A program made the translations under genes and the position numbers. Under the pieces are notes generated by a model that was not told the origin of the DNA, made no database searches, and saw nothing but the letters and a program-made list of their open reading frames with translations. Shown piece by piece: positions 30,581 through 50,990 of a stretch of DNA of 64,000 bases. The DNA lies in contig CAVNZM010000014.1 in NCBI GenBank assembly GCA_963693365.1, positions 5,456,001-5,520,000 on the forward strand, in the 5' to 3' direction. This DNA comes from Amoebidium appalachense. Lineage: Eukaryota; Ichthyosporea. Position 1 is the stretch's first letter. Every line of letters starts with the position of its first letter.

Positions 30581-30880
30581 TCACTCACTCACCCCATCTG
30601 GCCACTCTCCTTGCTAAGTACAAGCTGTTGCCCACACGTGAATGTACGCACGGGGAAGGGGGGGAGGGGGGGGGGGGAGGATTGCTGAGAGGGAGAGAGA
30701 GAGGGGGGGGAGGAGGGGGGAGGGGGGGGGAAGGGGCACACATCGGTATAGACACACTCAAATGCACCAGCAGTTGCACACACACGTGCACTTCGTTGTG
30801 CTTGCAGGCATGCGCACACACACTCTCACACACTAACACACACACATCACCCTCTCCCCCCCCCCCCCCCCCTCCCCCCC

Positions 30881-30919
<39 letters not shown>

Positions 30920-31482
30920 TTCCCCCCCCCCCCCCCCCCCCCCCCCTCCCCCCCCCCCCCCCCCCCCCCCCTATTTTCCTTCCTAACCCCTTTTCTTTCT
31001 TCAGGGTGGTTTAACCTCTGCCCCCACGTTTGGTGGTGCGCCTACTGGTGGCATGTCCCACGGAGGCATGGGGGCTGGGGCCGGGTTTGGTGCCCCTGCT
31101 GCAGCAGCCCCAGCTGCATACGGTGGGGGTGTGGGCAACGACTTTGAGAACCCGCTGCAGAGAGACGTAAGTGTTTAAACGTTACATCTTTCCTTTTTTT
31201 CCCTTTGGCCCTTCCTCTCTCAACTTGTGATGAGAAAATATCCTCTGTGCTGTATGTTGTGAATGTGTGCTTTTTGGCGTAACTTATTCCCTAACCCCCC
31301 TCCTCCCCTCCCCTTCCCCCCCCCCCCCCCCCCCCCCCATCCCCCCGCACGCGAAAAAACAAAATACTTCATAATCTACTAATGTTGCATACTCCATGTG
31401 TGTGGTTTGCATTTGCAAAGCCTACACTGTGTTGTCCGTCTTGTATTTTTATTTTGTGCTCTGAAACGCTTTTTAACCCTCC

Positions 31483-31514
<32 letters not shown>

Positions 31515-31578
31515 AAAATAAAATTAAAATAAAATAAAAATTTAAATAAATAAATAAAAAATCTCCTCTCCCCCTCCT

Positions 31579-31609
<31 letters not shown>

Positions 31610-31648
31610 TGCACATGCACACACACACATGCGCGCGCGCGCGCGTAC

Positions 31649-31718
<70 letters not shown>

Positions 31719-32556
31719 TGCTTGCCATCAAGGCCAACACTACCACTGTTGGTGCCGATGCTCGGGAGGTGATGGACTATCTGCGCAACACCCTCAGGAG
31801 GCCGGCCACGGAGGCACAAGTCATGTACGTGCCCCTTTCCCCCCCCCCCCCCCCTCCTCCTTCCCTCCTCCCCCTTCCCCCCTTCCCCCCCCCCCCCCCC
31901 AGGGGGCCCCGCCCGCCTGCCTGCCCACCAAATAGCCACGCACGTACGTAGACACATGCATGCACACACCTACACACAACACACACATACCAACACACGT
32001 ACAGAGAGAGATACGGCACACGTATGCACATGCACACACACGCTCACACGCTCACACACATGCAGACAAGCACATGCACCCACACACACACACACACACA
32101 CACACTGCCCGGTCTTGTTGTGTCTCTGCCCCTGTGCATCCATACACACACCACACACACAAGACAACCTCCACCTTCGCCTGCCCCATTACCACCCATC
32201 CACCCACGTACCTACATGCTCCTGCTCGTATCGAAATTTATCACGAACTCTTGCAAGCATAATCGGAGAACGGAATATGTTTTGTGATTTGAGGTTTTGG
32301 TTGAGGAAGGGGAAGGGAGATGGGGGAACGGGGCAAAGGGGGGCGAGGGGGGGGGGGGGGGGGGGGGAGGGGGGGGGTACAACTAGTATGTAAATTAGTG
32401 TAGAGAGTAATACCGATGCTTCAAATATTAGTAGTAGCTGGCAGCACACACTAACCGAGACTATCTCCACACAGTCAAACGATGGAGTGGCTCAGCAGTG
32501 AGGGGCACATCTACTCGACGGTTGACGAGACACACTTTAAGCCTACGGACGAATAG
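27853..32556 (+). CDS. RPA2: Replication protein A 32-kDa subunit (RPA2/RFA2)
   Basis: RPA2 is the middle subunit of the nuclear single-stranded-DNA-binding trimer used in replication, repair and checkpoint signalling. Exons: 27853-27861 (only Met-Trp-Gln), 28175-28345, 28693-28841, 29598-29757, 31005-31166, 31715-31824, 32475-32556 (TAG). They sum to 843 nt, 280 residues, close to human (about 270). The order is a glycine-rich N-terminus, an OB fold with [20 protein letters not shown] and [11 protein letters not shown], an Ala/Gly/Pro linker, and a C-terminal winged helix ending [19 protein letters not shown], nearly the human end. The N-terminal tail is poor in Ser/Thr but keeps one SQ (residues 5-6), a possible ATM/ATR-type target. 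It is divergent from NSE1 behind a promoter with E2F sites. The identification is secure. Confidence 0.97.
27862..32474 (+). repeat. RPA2 introns: mostly simple repeats
   Basis: Intron 1 is of ordinary complexity. Later introns carry poly-C at 29768-29833, 30049-30066 and 30858-30970, (CT)n at 30224-30302, (CA)n at 30499-30576 and 31655-31713, poly-G at 32350-32377 and poly-C followed by A-rich (AAAT)n at 31481-31560. The acceptor of exon 6 is the last CAG of a (CA)n tract. Confidence 0.85.
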
Positions 32557-39438
<6,882 letters not shown>

Positions 39439-39497
39439 TATGCATGCGTGGGTGGGTGGGTGGGTGGGTGATTGGATGGGTGGGTGGGTGGGTGGCA

Positions 39498-39595
<98 letters not shown>

Positions 39596-40166
39596 GAATA
39601 TGATGGCTTGATTGGTTGGTTGTATTTCTTCTTGATTTAGAATTTAATCTTTATAACTTATTTATCCGTTTAATCTGATTCTTCAATCTAGTTTTCTTTC
39701 ATTGAAGTGTCTGTAATCAAATGCGCGCAGTGATATGAATTCGGGAGTGTTGATCAGAAAGACTGATGTGATAGTATGTGGGAGATCTTAACTCTTCTAA
39801 TCTACTAAGTAGTTCCATAAAAATGAATCTCTAGTAATAACATGCGATTGGGCGGTTTCTAATTTAAGGGCTGCGAATGATTTTGGGTTTTCTAGCAAGT
39901 AAGCAATTAACAAGGACTTGGACTTTCGTAATAAACGGCAAGGGACCCTCCCCCCTAGCGGATAATAAGTAGTTTAGTGATTTCGCTAATAAAATAACAG
40001 TAAAATAACAGTAATTTGAGACTTTTGTTCTAAATAACAGTAAACCCGGGGTTTTCGTATTAAAGGCATGGTCTAAGCATTGCCCGACGTTGATGTGGTT
40101 TTCTCTTGACTCATACGTGCGGGCTGGTGGCCAACCGTAGGGTGGGTGGGGGAGGATGGGGTGGAT

Positions 40167-40220
<54 letters not shown>

Positions 40221-40595
40221 TACGTGTTGCACGTATTTTTGCACGTTTATGTGTGTGTGTGTCGTCGTTGGGTGGGTGACTGTGTGGGTGGGAATGTGCA
40301 TGCGTGTGTGGTCATATGTGGGTGGGTGGGTGGATCATGCGCGTGTGTGCGTGCTGGTAGGCAGGTTAACGTTAGCGGGTGGTGGGGGAGTGGGTGGGTG
40401 GATGTGTGTGCGCATGCGTGCGTGTGGTGTGGGCTTGGGCGTGGGTTTAAATATGTACACGTGCAAATGTGTGGTGCGTGTATGTACGTGGTTGTATGCA
40501 TATGTATTCATCGAGTTCCACAAAGGGGGAAAGGGGAATGTCTTATGTTATTTTTTGTTTGTTCTTTGTTTTGTTTGGTTTTGGGGGGGGGGGAA

Positions 40596-40640
<45 letters not shown>

Positions 40641-40659
40641 GGAGAGGGGGGAAGACCCT

Positions 40660-40690
<31 letters not shown>

Positions 40691-41177
40691 TCACGTGTGT
40701 GTGGGTGTGTATTCGAACGTTTTGTGAATGTACATGTCATAGAATTCTTGAGTGTTATACCTGGATGAAAGATTACATTTGGCATGCGGTGAATGTTTAC
40801 GCCTATTTGGGGGATAGGGGCACAAAAATAAGTAACCACAATTAAGCACATGTGAAGGTGTCTTTCCTAATGAGGTATTAGCTACTTCCCCTCAGCAGCT
40901 ATTGCAATGACCTTAAAATGTTTTTTATATCGGTGTGCCGCGCAAGTTCGGTACGAGCCCTCCCCTCCATCCCCCATTTTCGCTCCTCTCCCTGTGTAAC
41001 CGAGCGAATTGACTCCTTTTCCCATATGCCATGGGCTGCTTATTTGTGAACATCGCAGTATAATTTTTGCTATCGGATCAGTGCTGGCTTAGTTGTCAAT
41101 GAACGGAGTAGCCATATGAAGGTTGGAGGTGGAAGTCTGCCGTCTGGTGGTGGGGGCCTCGAGGAGAGAGGGAAGGG

Positions 41178-41219
<42 letters not shown>

Positions 41220-41633
41220 TGCCCCTTTACAGCTACTATACATCCTTTTCATGTCTTTGTTTACATGTGCACATAATGTAAACACACAAAACAAATTACA
41301 TAATCCGGGAAAACTTCGAGGAACAGGCATATGATTCATCTTGGAGGTACATCGACGGTAGCTGGTACCAGGTTGAGTAACGGTCAAACAAGTTCGACAT
41401 TTGAACAAAAAATCCATGGGGGGGGAAAAAATCAAAATCAAAACAAACCCTATCTTCTTTTCAGAACATTCATTTTCATTTTCAAAATTCTCAAGTTTTG
41501 GGCGCACGTTTCTGCCGTCCTCTGATCCGGGCTCGGTAGTAGGTTCAATATCGTGTGTTCTCCTGTGTCACGGTGATCGAATTAAAGTTAGTGCTTTTAT
41601 ACCATGCCCAGATGACACATCCGAAATTTCTTC

Positions 41634-41678
<45 letters not shown>

Positions 41679-41826
41679 ATCCCCCTGCTCCCCACCCGTG
41701 TGCATGTTTCGAAGTGCCTTGGGGAGGAGCAGCACCTGTGACAAGCGTGTCCAAGTCCTGAAAAAAATGATTTTTTGCACGTACGGTGGTGGTGGGAAGG
41801 TTCAGAGACCTATGTATTTGTGTTTA

Positions 41827-41913
<87 letters not shown>

Positions 41914-42418
41914 ATGTGTGTGTGTGTGTGTGCGCGTGTGTGCGTGTGTGTGCGTGTGTGTGTGTGGTGCATGTGTGTGTGTGTGCATGTGTGTGTGTGT
42001 GCAAGAGCCCGTGTGCGCGTGTGCGTGTGTGTGCGCGCGTGTATGTGTGTGTTGTGGTTTGGGGGGAAGGAGGGGGGGGAGGGACGGGGGGTTAGGGTTT
42101 ACGGATCACGTACTTTGCACATGAGAGAAGTTTGTTGCCGGTGTACGAAGACTGGTTTGGTGTAATGTCACCATTGTCTAGGACAGGAAACGAATTATTA
42201 TCAGTTTGAGAGAGCATCTTGTGTATTCTGAACGCAGTATTTAGTTCGCAAAGATATGTATTCAGTAATCATGATTCACAAGAGGGCATGTTATTCAATG
42301 TACTACGACTAGTATTCCAATTCGTAAAGAATTGCTAGATGGGTTGATGTTGAGCTTGTGTGGAATCGGCATGTGAGAAGATTCTATTAGGATTCAGTTT
42401 TAGAGATGTACTTGGTTC

Positions 42419-42472
<54 letters not shown>

Positions 42473-42723
42473 GGTGTGTGTGTGGTGTGTGTGTGTTGGT
42501 GGGGGAAGGGGGGGAAGGGGGGGGGGGGGGGGATGTAAACCTTGAGAAGCTTTTTGGGGGGCCGTGGTGGGGTTGCGGGCCAGCCGGCTGCGTTTGGAGG
42601 CGTTCTTGTTGAATGAGATCGTGCTCTGGGAAGGGAAATTTTAGAGGGTTTGTTTCGCAGCAATAATTTACATGGTATGATTATGGTAAAGGTACGTTCA
42701 GAAGAGCGCAGCAACTTTCTCCC

Positions 42724-42754
<31 letters not shown>

Positions 42755-42842
42755 CCCCTTCCTCCAAAAATAAATAAATAAAATAACTATAAAATAAAGG
42801 CACGCGCACGCGCACGCGCGCATACACACTACAGCCCCACAG

Positions 42843-42883
<41 letters not shown>

Positions 42884-42946
42884 GGCCCCGAAAGAAGAAC
42901 ATCAGCTCGTGTAATAACAATTAGTGGTTTCTCTTATTCAAAGTAC
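39439..42946. other. Intergenic region between convergent zinc-repeat and GTPase genes
   Basis: It contains (GT)n at 39497-39592 and 41830-41912, poly-G at 40168-40220 and 40587-40690, poly-G at 41179-41219, poly-C at 41638-41677 and 42842-42881. The stretches at 39600-40140, 40740-41160, 41220-41630 and 42100-42420 are of normal complexity, but no exon could be supported in either strand. Confidence 0.55.
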
Positions 42947-43233
42947 CTAATTACAAGCACCACGATCTTCGATTAAATAACCACAGCCCCGCCGATTTGA
43001 AACAAATGCATATGGTAGGAAAATGCCAGGTCTACTTTTTTCAAGTAAAATCACAAAATCTGCTTGTGTCTGGACTCTCCGCTCTATTTCACGATGGCGA
43101 GGTGGTTGTAGTGACGGGAGAAGAGAGGCATGTGTGCTCGCACATGTTTGTGTGTGCATTTGTGTGTGCACACATGACCGCATGTGCATGCGCGCCCGCA
43201 TGTCTAAGGACACGTGTGTGTGTGTGTGCGTGT

Positions 43234-43272
<39 letters not shown>

Positions 43273-44087
43273 CGCACACGTGTGTGTGCACGTGTACATG
43301 TGCACTCACACAGCCATGCCCGTGTGTGTGTGTGTACGTGTGTGTGTACGTGTGTGTGTGCATGTGTGTGTGCAAGCAACAGTGAGAGGAGGGAGGGGGA
43401 TGGGGGGAGAGGGAGAGGGGTAGTCCTACATGTGCACACCAGCTGTGCAAGTAGATAATTCGGCCCCAACCCTCCTCCTCCATCAATCTGGTGATTCGAA
43501 TCCGCGCAGACTTGATACAACTCTCGAAATCTGACCCCTCAACCCCCCCAAGAATGCACTCTTTTTCGCCAATAAAACCCCCCCACGGTAAAGATGCCAC
43601 CACTCCGGTATCCACCAGCATATAGTCGCGGCTGCGTATTCCCCCCCTGCAAAACTCGGTCTCAAACGCACGGGGATAAGCTCGGAGGTATTTGTCCATC
43701 ATCTCCGATGGTGCCTGAAAAAATCCCCCAGATCAGAAATTACAACAAGTGTTTTGGCCTGAACTTGCGGTGCTGTCCACTGTCATTCACCGTTATCTTC
43801 TGCCTCCCCCCCCCCTTCCCCCCCCCCCCCCCCACTTCCCCCCCTCCCCCCTCCCTCTCCCTCCCTCCCTCCCTCCCTCCCTCCCTTCCCCTCCCCCCCG
43901 GAGTTCCCCCAAAACCACACACACGTACGGTACACCCATACCACACACTCCAACCCGCCTTACCACCCAGTCGACCTCCCACCAACACTATCTTCGGGGT
44001 TTTTATGCAAATGTAGTTCTAGGAGTGATCTTCATTTGGAAATGGGGAATCCGCGAATGGGCCACAACAGAAGAGTTTCCCACAAAA

Positions 44088-44125
<38 letters not shown>

Positions 44126-44533
44126 GGGGGGTGAGGGGGAGGGGGGGGGGGGGGGGGGGATTGTGGGAACCTCACAAGACAAGGTGTCCAACAGTTTAGC
44201 AAGTGAGTGGCGGGGGAGTCGAGAGAGGGGGTAGGGGGGGGGGGAGGGGGGGGATAAGGGGGGGGGAAAAGGGGGGTTAGGGAGGGGGGGGGGGGGGGGG
44301 GAGGGGGCGGGGGGAGGAGAGGGGGGGGGGGGGGGGGGGGGGCAGGGGGGGGCGGGGACCGAAGGGGAGGGGGGGGAAATACTTACTCCTGCTGTTTTTG
44401 TGAAGATAATAGCCAATCGATTGAGAGCAGCAACCTTTTGCGAGAGTTTGGAGTAGAAGGAGAGGGTGGGGGTGTCGAGAAAGACGTTGAGGAGGGGCAA
44501 CACAACAGCGTCCCAACCACATGTGGATGTGTT

Positions 44534-44614
<81 letters not shown>

Positions 44615-44736
44615 ATGGCGGAGAGGGGAGGGCGGGGGAGGGAATGGTTTAGAAGAACGAGAGGAGGAGTCGAGTGTGGACAGGGGAGGCGGTTAGGGCT
44701 AGGTTAGTTCACAGAACACAGACAGGCACAGGCGCG

Positions 44737-44817
<81 letters not shown>

Positions 44818-45295
44818 CCCCTCCCTCCTTCCATCTCTCAATGTCTGTGTGCAGTGTGTTCGTGTGTAGGTGAGTGCGTGCATGCATGAGTGTGTATTTG
44901 AAAGAAAGAAAATTGAGGAGTGGTGATATAGGTGTTAACACGAGAGGTATGGTCGAAACCATTCACAACGCAACCTGAGGATTTCAAGCAGTCCCCATAT
45001 ACTATTTGGTATCGAAAACCATTGTATGTATTTTGGGGGGGGGGGGGGGGGAGGGGGGGGGGGAGGGGGTGAGGGGAGGAGAAGGGGGGGGGGGGGGGGA
45101 GGGGGGAGGAGGGGGGGAACTCTTACTGGGCAAGCTGAAAATGGGTGGCAAAGAGATTTTTCTGCACAAGTGTTCGGAAGCATGTCTGCCCTGCTTCCGT
45201 CTGTACATCATTGGCGCTCAGAAGATCTCGAATGTCCTTCCTGGCTGCAAGCACCAACCGCTGAAGACTAAAGTGCAGTATCTGCATGGTACGTG

Positions 45296-45388
<93 letters not shown>

Positions 45389-45790
45389 GTGCGTGTGTGT
45401 TTGTCGCTGGTGGGGGGCGGGGGGTTGTGCTTGTGCTTGTGTGCTTGTGTGTGCATGCGCGCGACGGTGTGGTGTATTGCGTGCGTGTGTGTGCTTGGGC
45501 GGGGTGGGGGAGGGGGGGGTTGGGAGGGGGGACAAAGCGGGAAGGTTGGGTGGGGGGGGGGGGGGGGGGGGGGGGGGGGTAAGGAATGTGAACAGACAGC
45601 TATAATTTCGTTCCCATGTTTACTTAGTTGGCCTGCATAGTTTGGGACTGAAATAAATTTCTCAAGAGAGAAGTAGGCAGAAAGAACAGAGGAAGGAGAG
45701 ATACATAGGCCACGAGTGCATGCACGGGTGAGGGTCAAACTAATGAGGGCATGGGTCGTGGAAGTGATCAATGTGGTGAAAGGAGGCAAA

Positions 45791-45847
<57 letters not shown>

Positions 45848-46230
45848 GGGACGTGGAAGTGGGTGGACTCTGGGGGGAGGGAGGAAAAGGAGGAGAAGGA
45901 GGGGGGGGGGGGGGGGGAGGGGGTAGAGGGGGGAGGGAGGGGAGGGGGGAGCGGAGGGGAAGGGGGGACGGGAGGGGAGGATTGACGATTTGGGTTAAAA
46001 GAAGAAGGAAAAGATCAGCTGGGCAAAAGGGGCGGGAGAGGCACAAACAGACAAAACTGAAGGGTGAAGAGCGCCCAGGGGAAGGGGGGGGGGGGGGGGG
46101 GGGGGGGGGAGACAGAGGGGAGGGGGGGAAGAGAGAGGGGGTGGGGAGAAGGGACGTCTCGGGGAGGCCGGGGGGGGGGGGGGGGGGGGGGGAGAGGGAG
46201 AAAGAGCGGGGGGGGGGGGGGGGGGGGGGG

Positions 46231-46270
<40 letters not shown>

Positions 46271-46837
46271 TGCCTCAGGGGGGGGGAGGGGGAGGGGGGT
46301 GGTGATTTTACCTCTGTAGCCCTGACCGGGCGCAGGGACTCTGTGGTGCGCTCAGCACACCTGTGTCTGCCCTGGTCCCGGTACAGGCAGTGGGTGATGC
46401 CGGCACGCTGCAGCAGCTGTGACGTCACGGCATGCACGAGGTTGGCGTTGAGGGGAGAGGGAACCCCGCAGAGGATGAGGTGGCGGGGTTGGATGGTGGA
46501 AAGTTCGAGAAGGGCATGGCTCAGGTAGGCAACCTGATTGGTGGAAAAGGTGGTGAGTTGGGTGACAGAAGAGGGTGTGTGTGTTGGGGTGTGAGAGAGA
46601 GAGGGGGAGGGGGGGGAGAGGGGGACCCGACGAGAGAGAGGGGGGTGGGGGGTGGGGGGTGGGGGGGGGGGGGGGAATGGGGAGGTTGGAAAGGGGAAAG
46701 AAAGTGTCCTTTTTTTTTTTTTTTTTTTTTTAAGGGGAGGGGGGGGGGACGGGAGAGAGAGACAGAGGTAGAGGTAGAGGGAACGGGAAGAGCGTGGGGG
46801 GGAGGGGGGCTAGTTGATTTGCTAGTGGTGGTGGTGG

Positions 46838-46870
<33 letters not shown>

Positions 46871-47081
46871 GGCAAGTGGATGGTGAAGGAGCGATTGAAA
46901 TGAAAGGGAAAAGAGAGATGGTTTTAGTTGTGTATGGGTTTTTATTGGAATGTGAAAATGACGACGGAGGGAGGCTAGGGGGGGGGAGGGGGGATACACC
47001 TTCTGTGGCTTTTCTTCTCTTTTATTTTATTTTGATTCCTATTTTATTTATTTATTTTTATATATATTTATATATTTTTTT

Positions 47082-47115
<34 letters not shown>

Positions 47116-48474
47116 GCAAAACAGACACCTGCCTGTTCCTGTTCCACCACAATCATCACCAAATGGGGAACTTCGAACCCTTCTAACCCCGTAGGAATGA
47201 GTGACAAATGATCTATCCCCGGCTCGTAGCGCCCATTCACAACACAGGGAACAACCGACATGTGGGATGCGGATGTTTTCCTCCAGAAGGTTTTCAGCCA
47301 ATCCCACAGGGGGGATGGGAGTTGGGCGGTCATTTCGATTGGTTTATTTGTAGTGTTGGTGTTGGTGTCGTTTTTGTCGTTGTTGGTATTGGCGGTGACG
47401 GTGGTTTCATACACTCCTTTTGCATATGATTCCTCGTTGTTTGGTTTCGCATTTTCCGCGTTTTGGGTGTTGTTGGGTGGGGTGTCAATGGCGTTTGAGA
47501 TTGGGTTCGACACAACCGCTGGCGTTTTCTCGAATATTTTCACGGTGGGAATAGTGCCCCATGCGGAGGGGGTCCATGTAGAGTCTACCGTTGAAATTTC
47601 AAGGTTGATGGGTGGTGGTGGGGTGGTCACGGGTGGGTACTTGGCCTTGAAGCTTGGTAGTGCCTGTATGTAATTTGTGTGGTTAGGGGTTTTTTCCCTG
47701 ATGTATTAGATTTGCATGTGCGAGTGTGTGGTGGCGGCGGCGGAATGGGGAGAGAGTAGGGAGGGTAGTTATGAGAGGCGGCAGGGGGGGGCGGGGGGGG
47801 GGGGGGGGGGGGAGGGGGGAGGGGAGGGGAGGGGCAGGGGAGTGGAGGGACGGTAAAGGATTGGGAGAGGGGAGGGGCGGGGGGGGGGGGGGGGGGGGGG
47901 GGGGAACTTGATCGCATGTACGTGTGTGTGGTGATGGCGGCGGAAAGGGAAGAGAGTAGGAAGCGGGGTGGTGGTGGTGGTGGTGGTGGTGGTGGTTGGG
48001 GGGGGGGGGGGGAGTACAAACATGAAAGAAACGAACAGGTTTGACCAAGTCAAGCATGTGGACATGTGTGCACATGATTGAACTTCTTGTTATGGTGGTG
48101 TGTGGGGAAACGGTTAATAATCGACGGAATGGTGTGGCTCTTCATCGTCTTTTTGTTCTTAACTTTATTTTTCTTTCCGAAAGTTCTTTTCGTTTTTCCG
48201 GTTTTTTTTTCTTTCTTTCTTATTTTTTTGCCTTTTTTGGGAGGGAAGAGTGGGGGGGGGGGGGGGGGGGGGGGGGGGGTGTTTGGTAAGGTGGTGGTGG
48301 GGTGGATGGTGGGGATGGGGGGGGGGGGGGGGGGGGTAGGAGGGGAAGGGGGGAAAGGAGGGGGTGTTCATTACATCCAAACATAGACGAATTGCATCCG
48401 GATGTATTTCGGACACATCACTGTTGATGGAAAGGGCGCCTCTGCCGTGGCTGTCATTAGTCACCGTCTGCAAT

Positions 48475-48543
<69 letters not shown>

Positions 48544-49527
48544 CGCGCGCACGGGTGAACGCGCATGCTTGCACAACGCTCACGTGTATGGGCAAGCGTG
48601 CACATGTGAATGTGTATGTTTAAGGAGAGTAAGGTGGAGAGAATAGGTTAGAGATTTCATTGTCTTATATATATGGCATATTCGAGAGATCAGGGGAATC
48701 GATGATGTAAACTGCGAGATAGAGGGTGCGCAAGAGAAAGAATTCTAAGTCACATCCATGAGGAAAAGGCATTTATTCTTCTTTTGTTTTTCTCCCGCGA
48801 AGGGCGGGGGGGAGGGGGGGGCGGGGGAGGGAGGGAGAGGGAGGGTGGGAGGGTGGGTGGGTGGGTGGGTGGGATGGAGGGAGGGTGGGGGGGGTGTGGG
48901 GGGGGGGGAAGAGCGGGGGGAGGGAGGGAGGGGTGGAGGGAGGGAGGGAGGGGGGGGGAGAGCGGGGGAGGGAGTGAGGGGTGGAGGAAGGGAGGGAGCG
49001 AGGGGTCGAAGGAGGGGTGGAGGGAGGGAGATGCAGGGATGGAGCAGGTTATGACACGTGATATGTGGTATCTCCTTGTTTGAATCTCACCAATGTCTCC
49101 CTCTTTCCCTCCCTCCCTCTCTCCCTCTCCCCCTCGCACTTTCCTCCCCCTCCGTCTCTCCCCTCGCCCCCTCTGGTCTCACTCCCTCTGAACCTCTCCC
49201 CCTACCTCCCTCCCCCACCCCACCTCCTGTCCTTCTCCCTCCCTCTCCATCTCTCTCTCTCTCCTCACTCCCTCTCAGATGCTCCCTTTCCCACCTCCCC
49301 ACCTTCCCCCCTCTCTCTCCCCCCCCCCTCCCCCCTCCCCCCCCCCCCCCCCCCCTCTGTCTCTCTCTCCCTCTCCCCACCCTCGACTACCCCCCCTATA
49401 ATCACATAATACAGCCTAATTCGAAATATATACATACATATACACTAATTATATTTACACTATATTTACATATATCACATACACACACACACACACACAC
49501 CCACACACACGCGCGCGCACACGCACG

Positions 49528-49572
<45 letters not shown>

Positions 49573-50768
49573 ACCACACACCTTGATCTTGCACATGTCG
49601 TCAAACATGTTGCTAATATCCTCCTCCAGCTCTTTGAACGTGTCCTTGACAGAGTAGACGTCCCCATACTCCACCTTCTTCGCCTATAAATACATAAGGT
49701 ATATGTTTGGTGGGGGAGACAGGGAGAGAAGGGGGGGAGATCGGGGGGGGGGGGGGGGGGGGGGGGGAGGGTGAGGGGGGTAAGCACATTCGTGTATGGA
49801 TTGAAGGTGGTGAGATGGGGGGGGTGGGGGGTGGTGGGGGGGGGGAGGGGGGAGGGGGGTGGGCGGGAGGGGGGGTTGGGGGGGGATGGGTGAGGGGGGG
49901 AAGGAGGGAGGGAGGGGAGGGGGGGGGGGGGAAGGGGGGGGGGGGTTAAGAGGGGGAGGGAAGGGGAGGGTTAAGGGGAGGGGGTGGGGGGGGAGGTACA
50001 TGTTGTGGATTAGGGTAAGGGGAGGGGTAGACAAAACAAAAAAACGAACATGGTGACACAAAGGGATGGGGGGGGAGGGGGGAGGGGGGGGGGGGGAAGG
50101 ACGGGTTGTGGGTGGGTGGTGGAGGGGGAGAAAGGGGGGAGGTTGGGGGGGGGGGGAGGGGGGGCGGAGGGGAAGGAAGGGGGAGGGGGGGATTGAACAG
50201 TAACTGTATTGCTTAAATTTTGCTTAAGGGGTGTGTTCTTGCGTGCGGGTAAGAGTGTGGGTGTGAAGGTTGTGTGCTTTCGGCCTGAGGAGAGGACATA
50301 CTTGAACTCATAACCGACTCACTTCGCTTCCCCCTCCCCTCTCCCCCTCCCCCGCTTCCCCCCCTCCTCCTCCCCTTCCCACCACCACACACACACCACA
50401 CACACACGTGTGTCTGTCTGTGTCTGTGTGTGAGGGGGAGGGCGGCGGGAGAGGGGGGGGGGGGGGGGGATTTATACCTCCATGATGCATTGTTTGATGT
50501 GGTCGATCGCCATCTGCCCCCAGTCCAGTCCGGCAATCTTGATAAGATTGGCTGCTCTCAGACTACGCAGAATCTGATTGGTGGAAAATCAGTAAGGCGG
50601 TGGCCCTGGCCAGGCTAGCATAGGTGGTGAACGGGTTACAGGCAGAATTTGGACACATAAAACATCATTTTTTCCCCCTAAGTTGTGATGGCATTGTTGT
50701 TTGGCGGAGAAACCGACCTTCCAAAGTGACGCGGATGTCGAAACATAGACTCCCCCCCCCCCCCCCCC

Positions 50769-50844
<76 letters not shown>

Positions 50845-50914
50845 TGCGACAAGGGAGGAGAGGTGGCCTCACACGAGCACATGCTTGTGCACGCGCAGAC
50901 ATGCGAGTGTGTGA

Positions 50915-50990
<76 letters not shown>

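Noticed and set aside
41340-41630. Exons between the zinc-repeat and GTPase genes
   Set aside because: Frames are short, no conserved residues were recognised, and no set of splice sites joined in phase.
42947-43702. A single uninterrupted last exon of the GTPase gene
   Set aside because: The frame is open throughout, but the middle 387 bp translates a (CA)n/(GT)n tract. Removing it as an intron keeps the frame and joins normal-looking protein.
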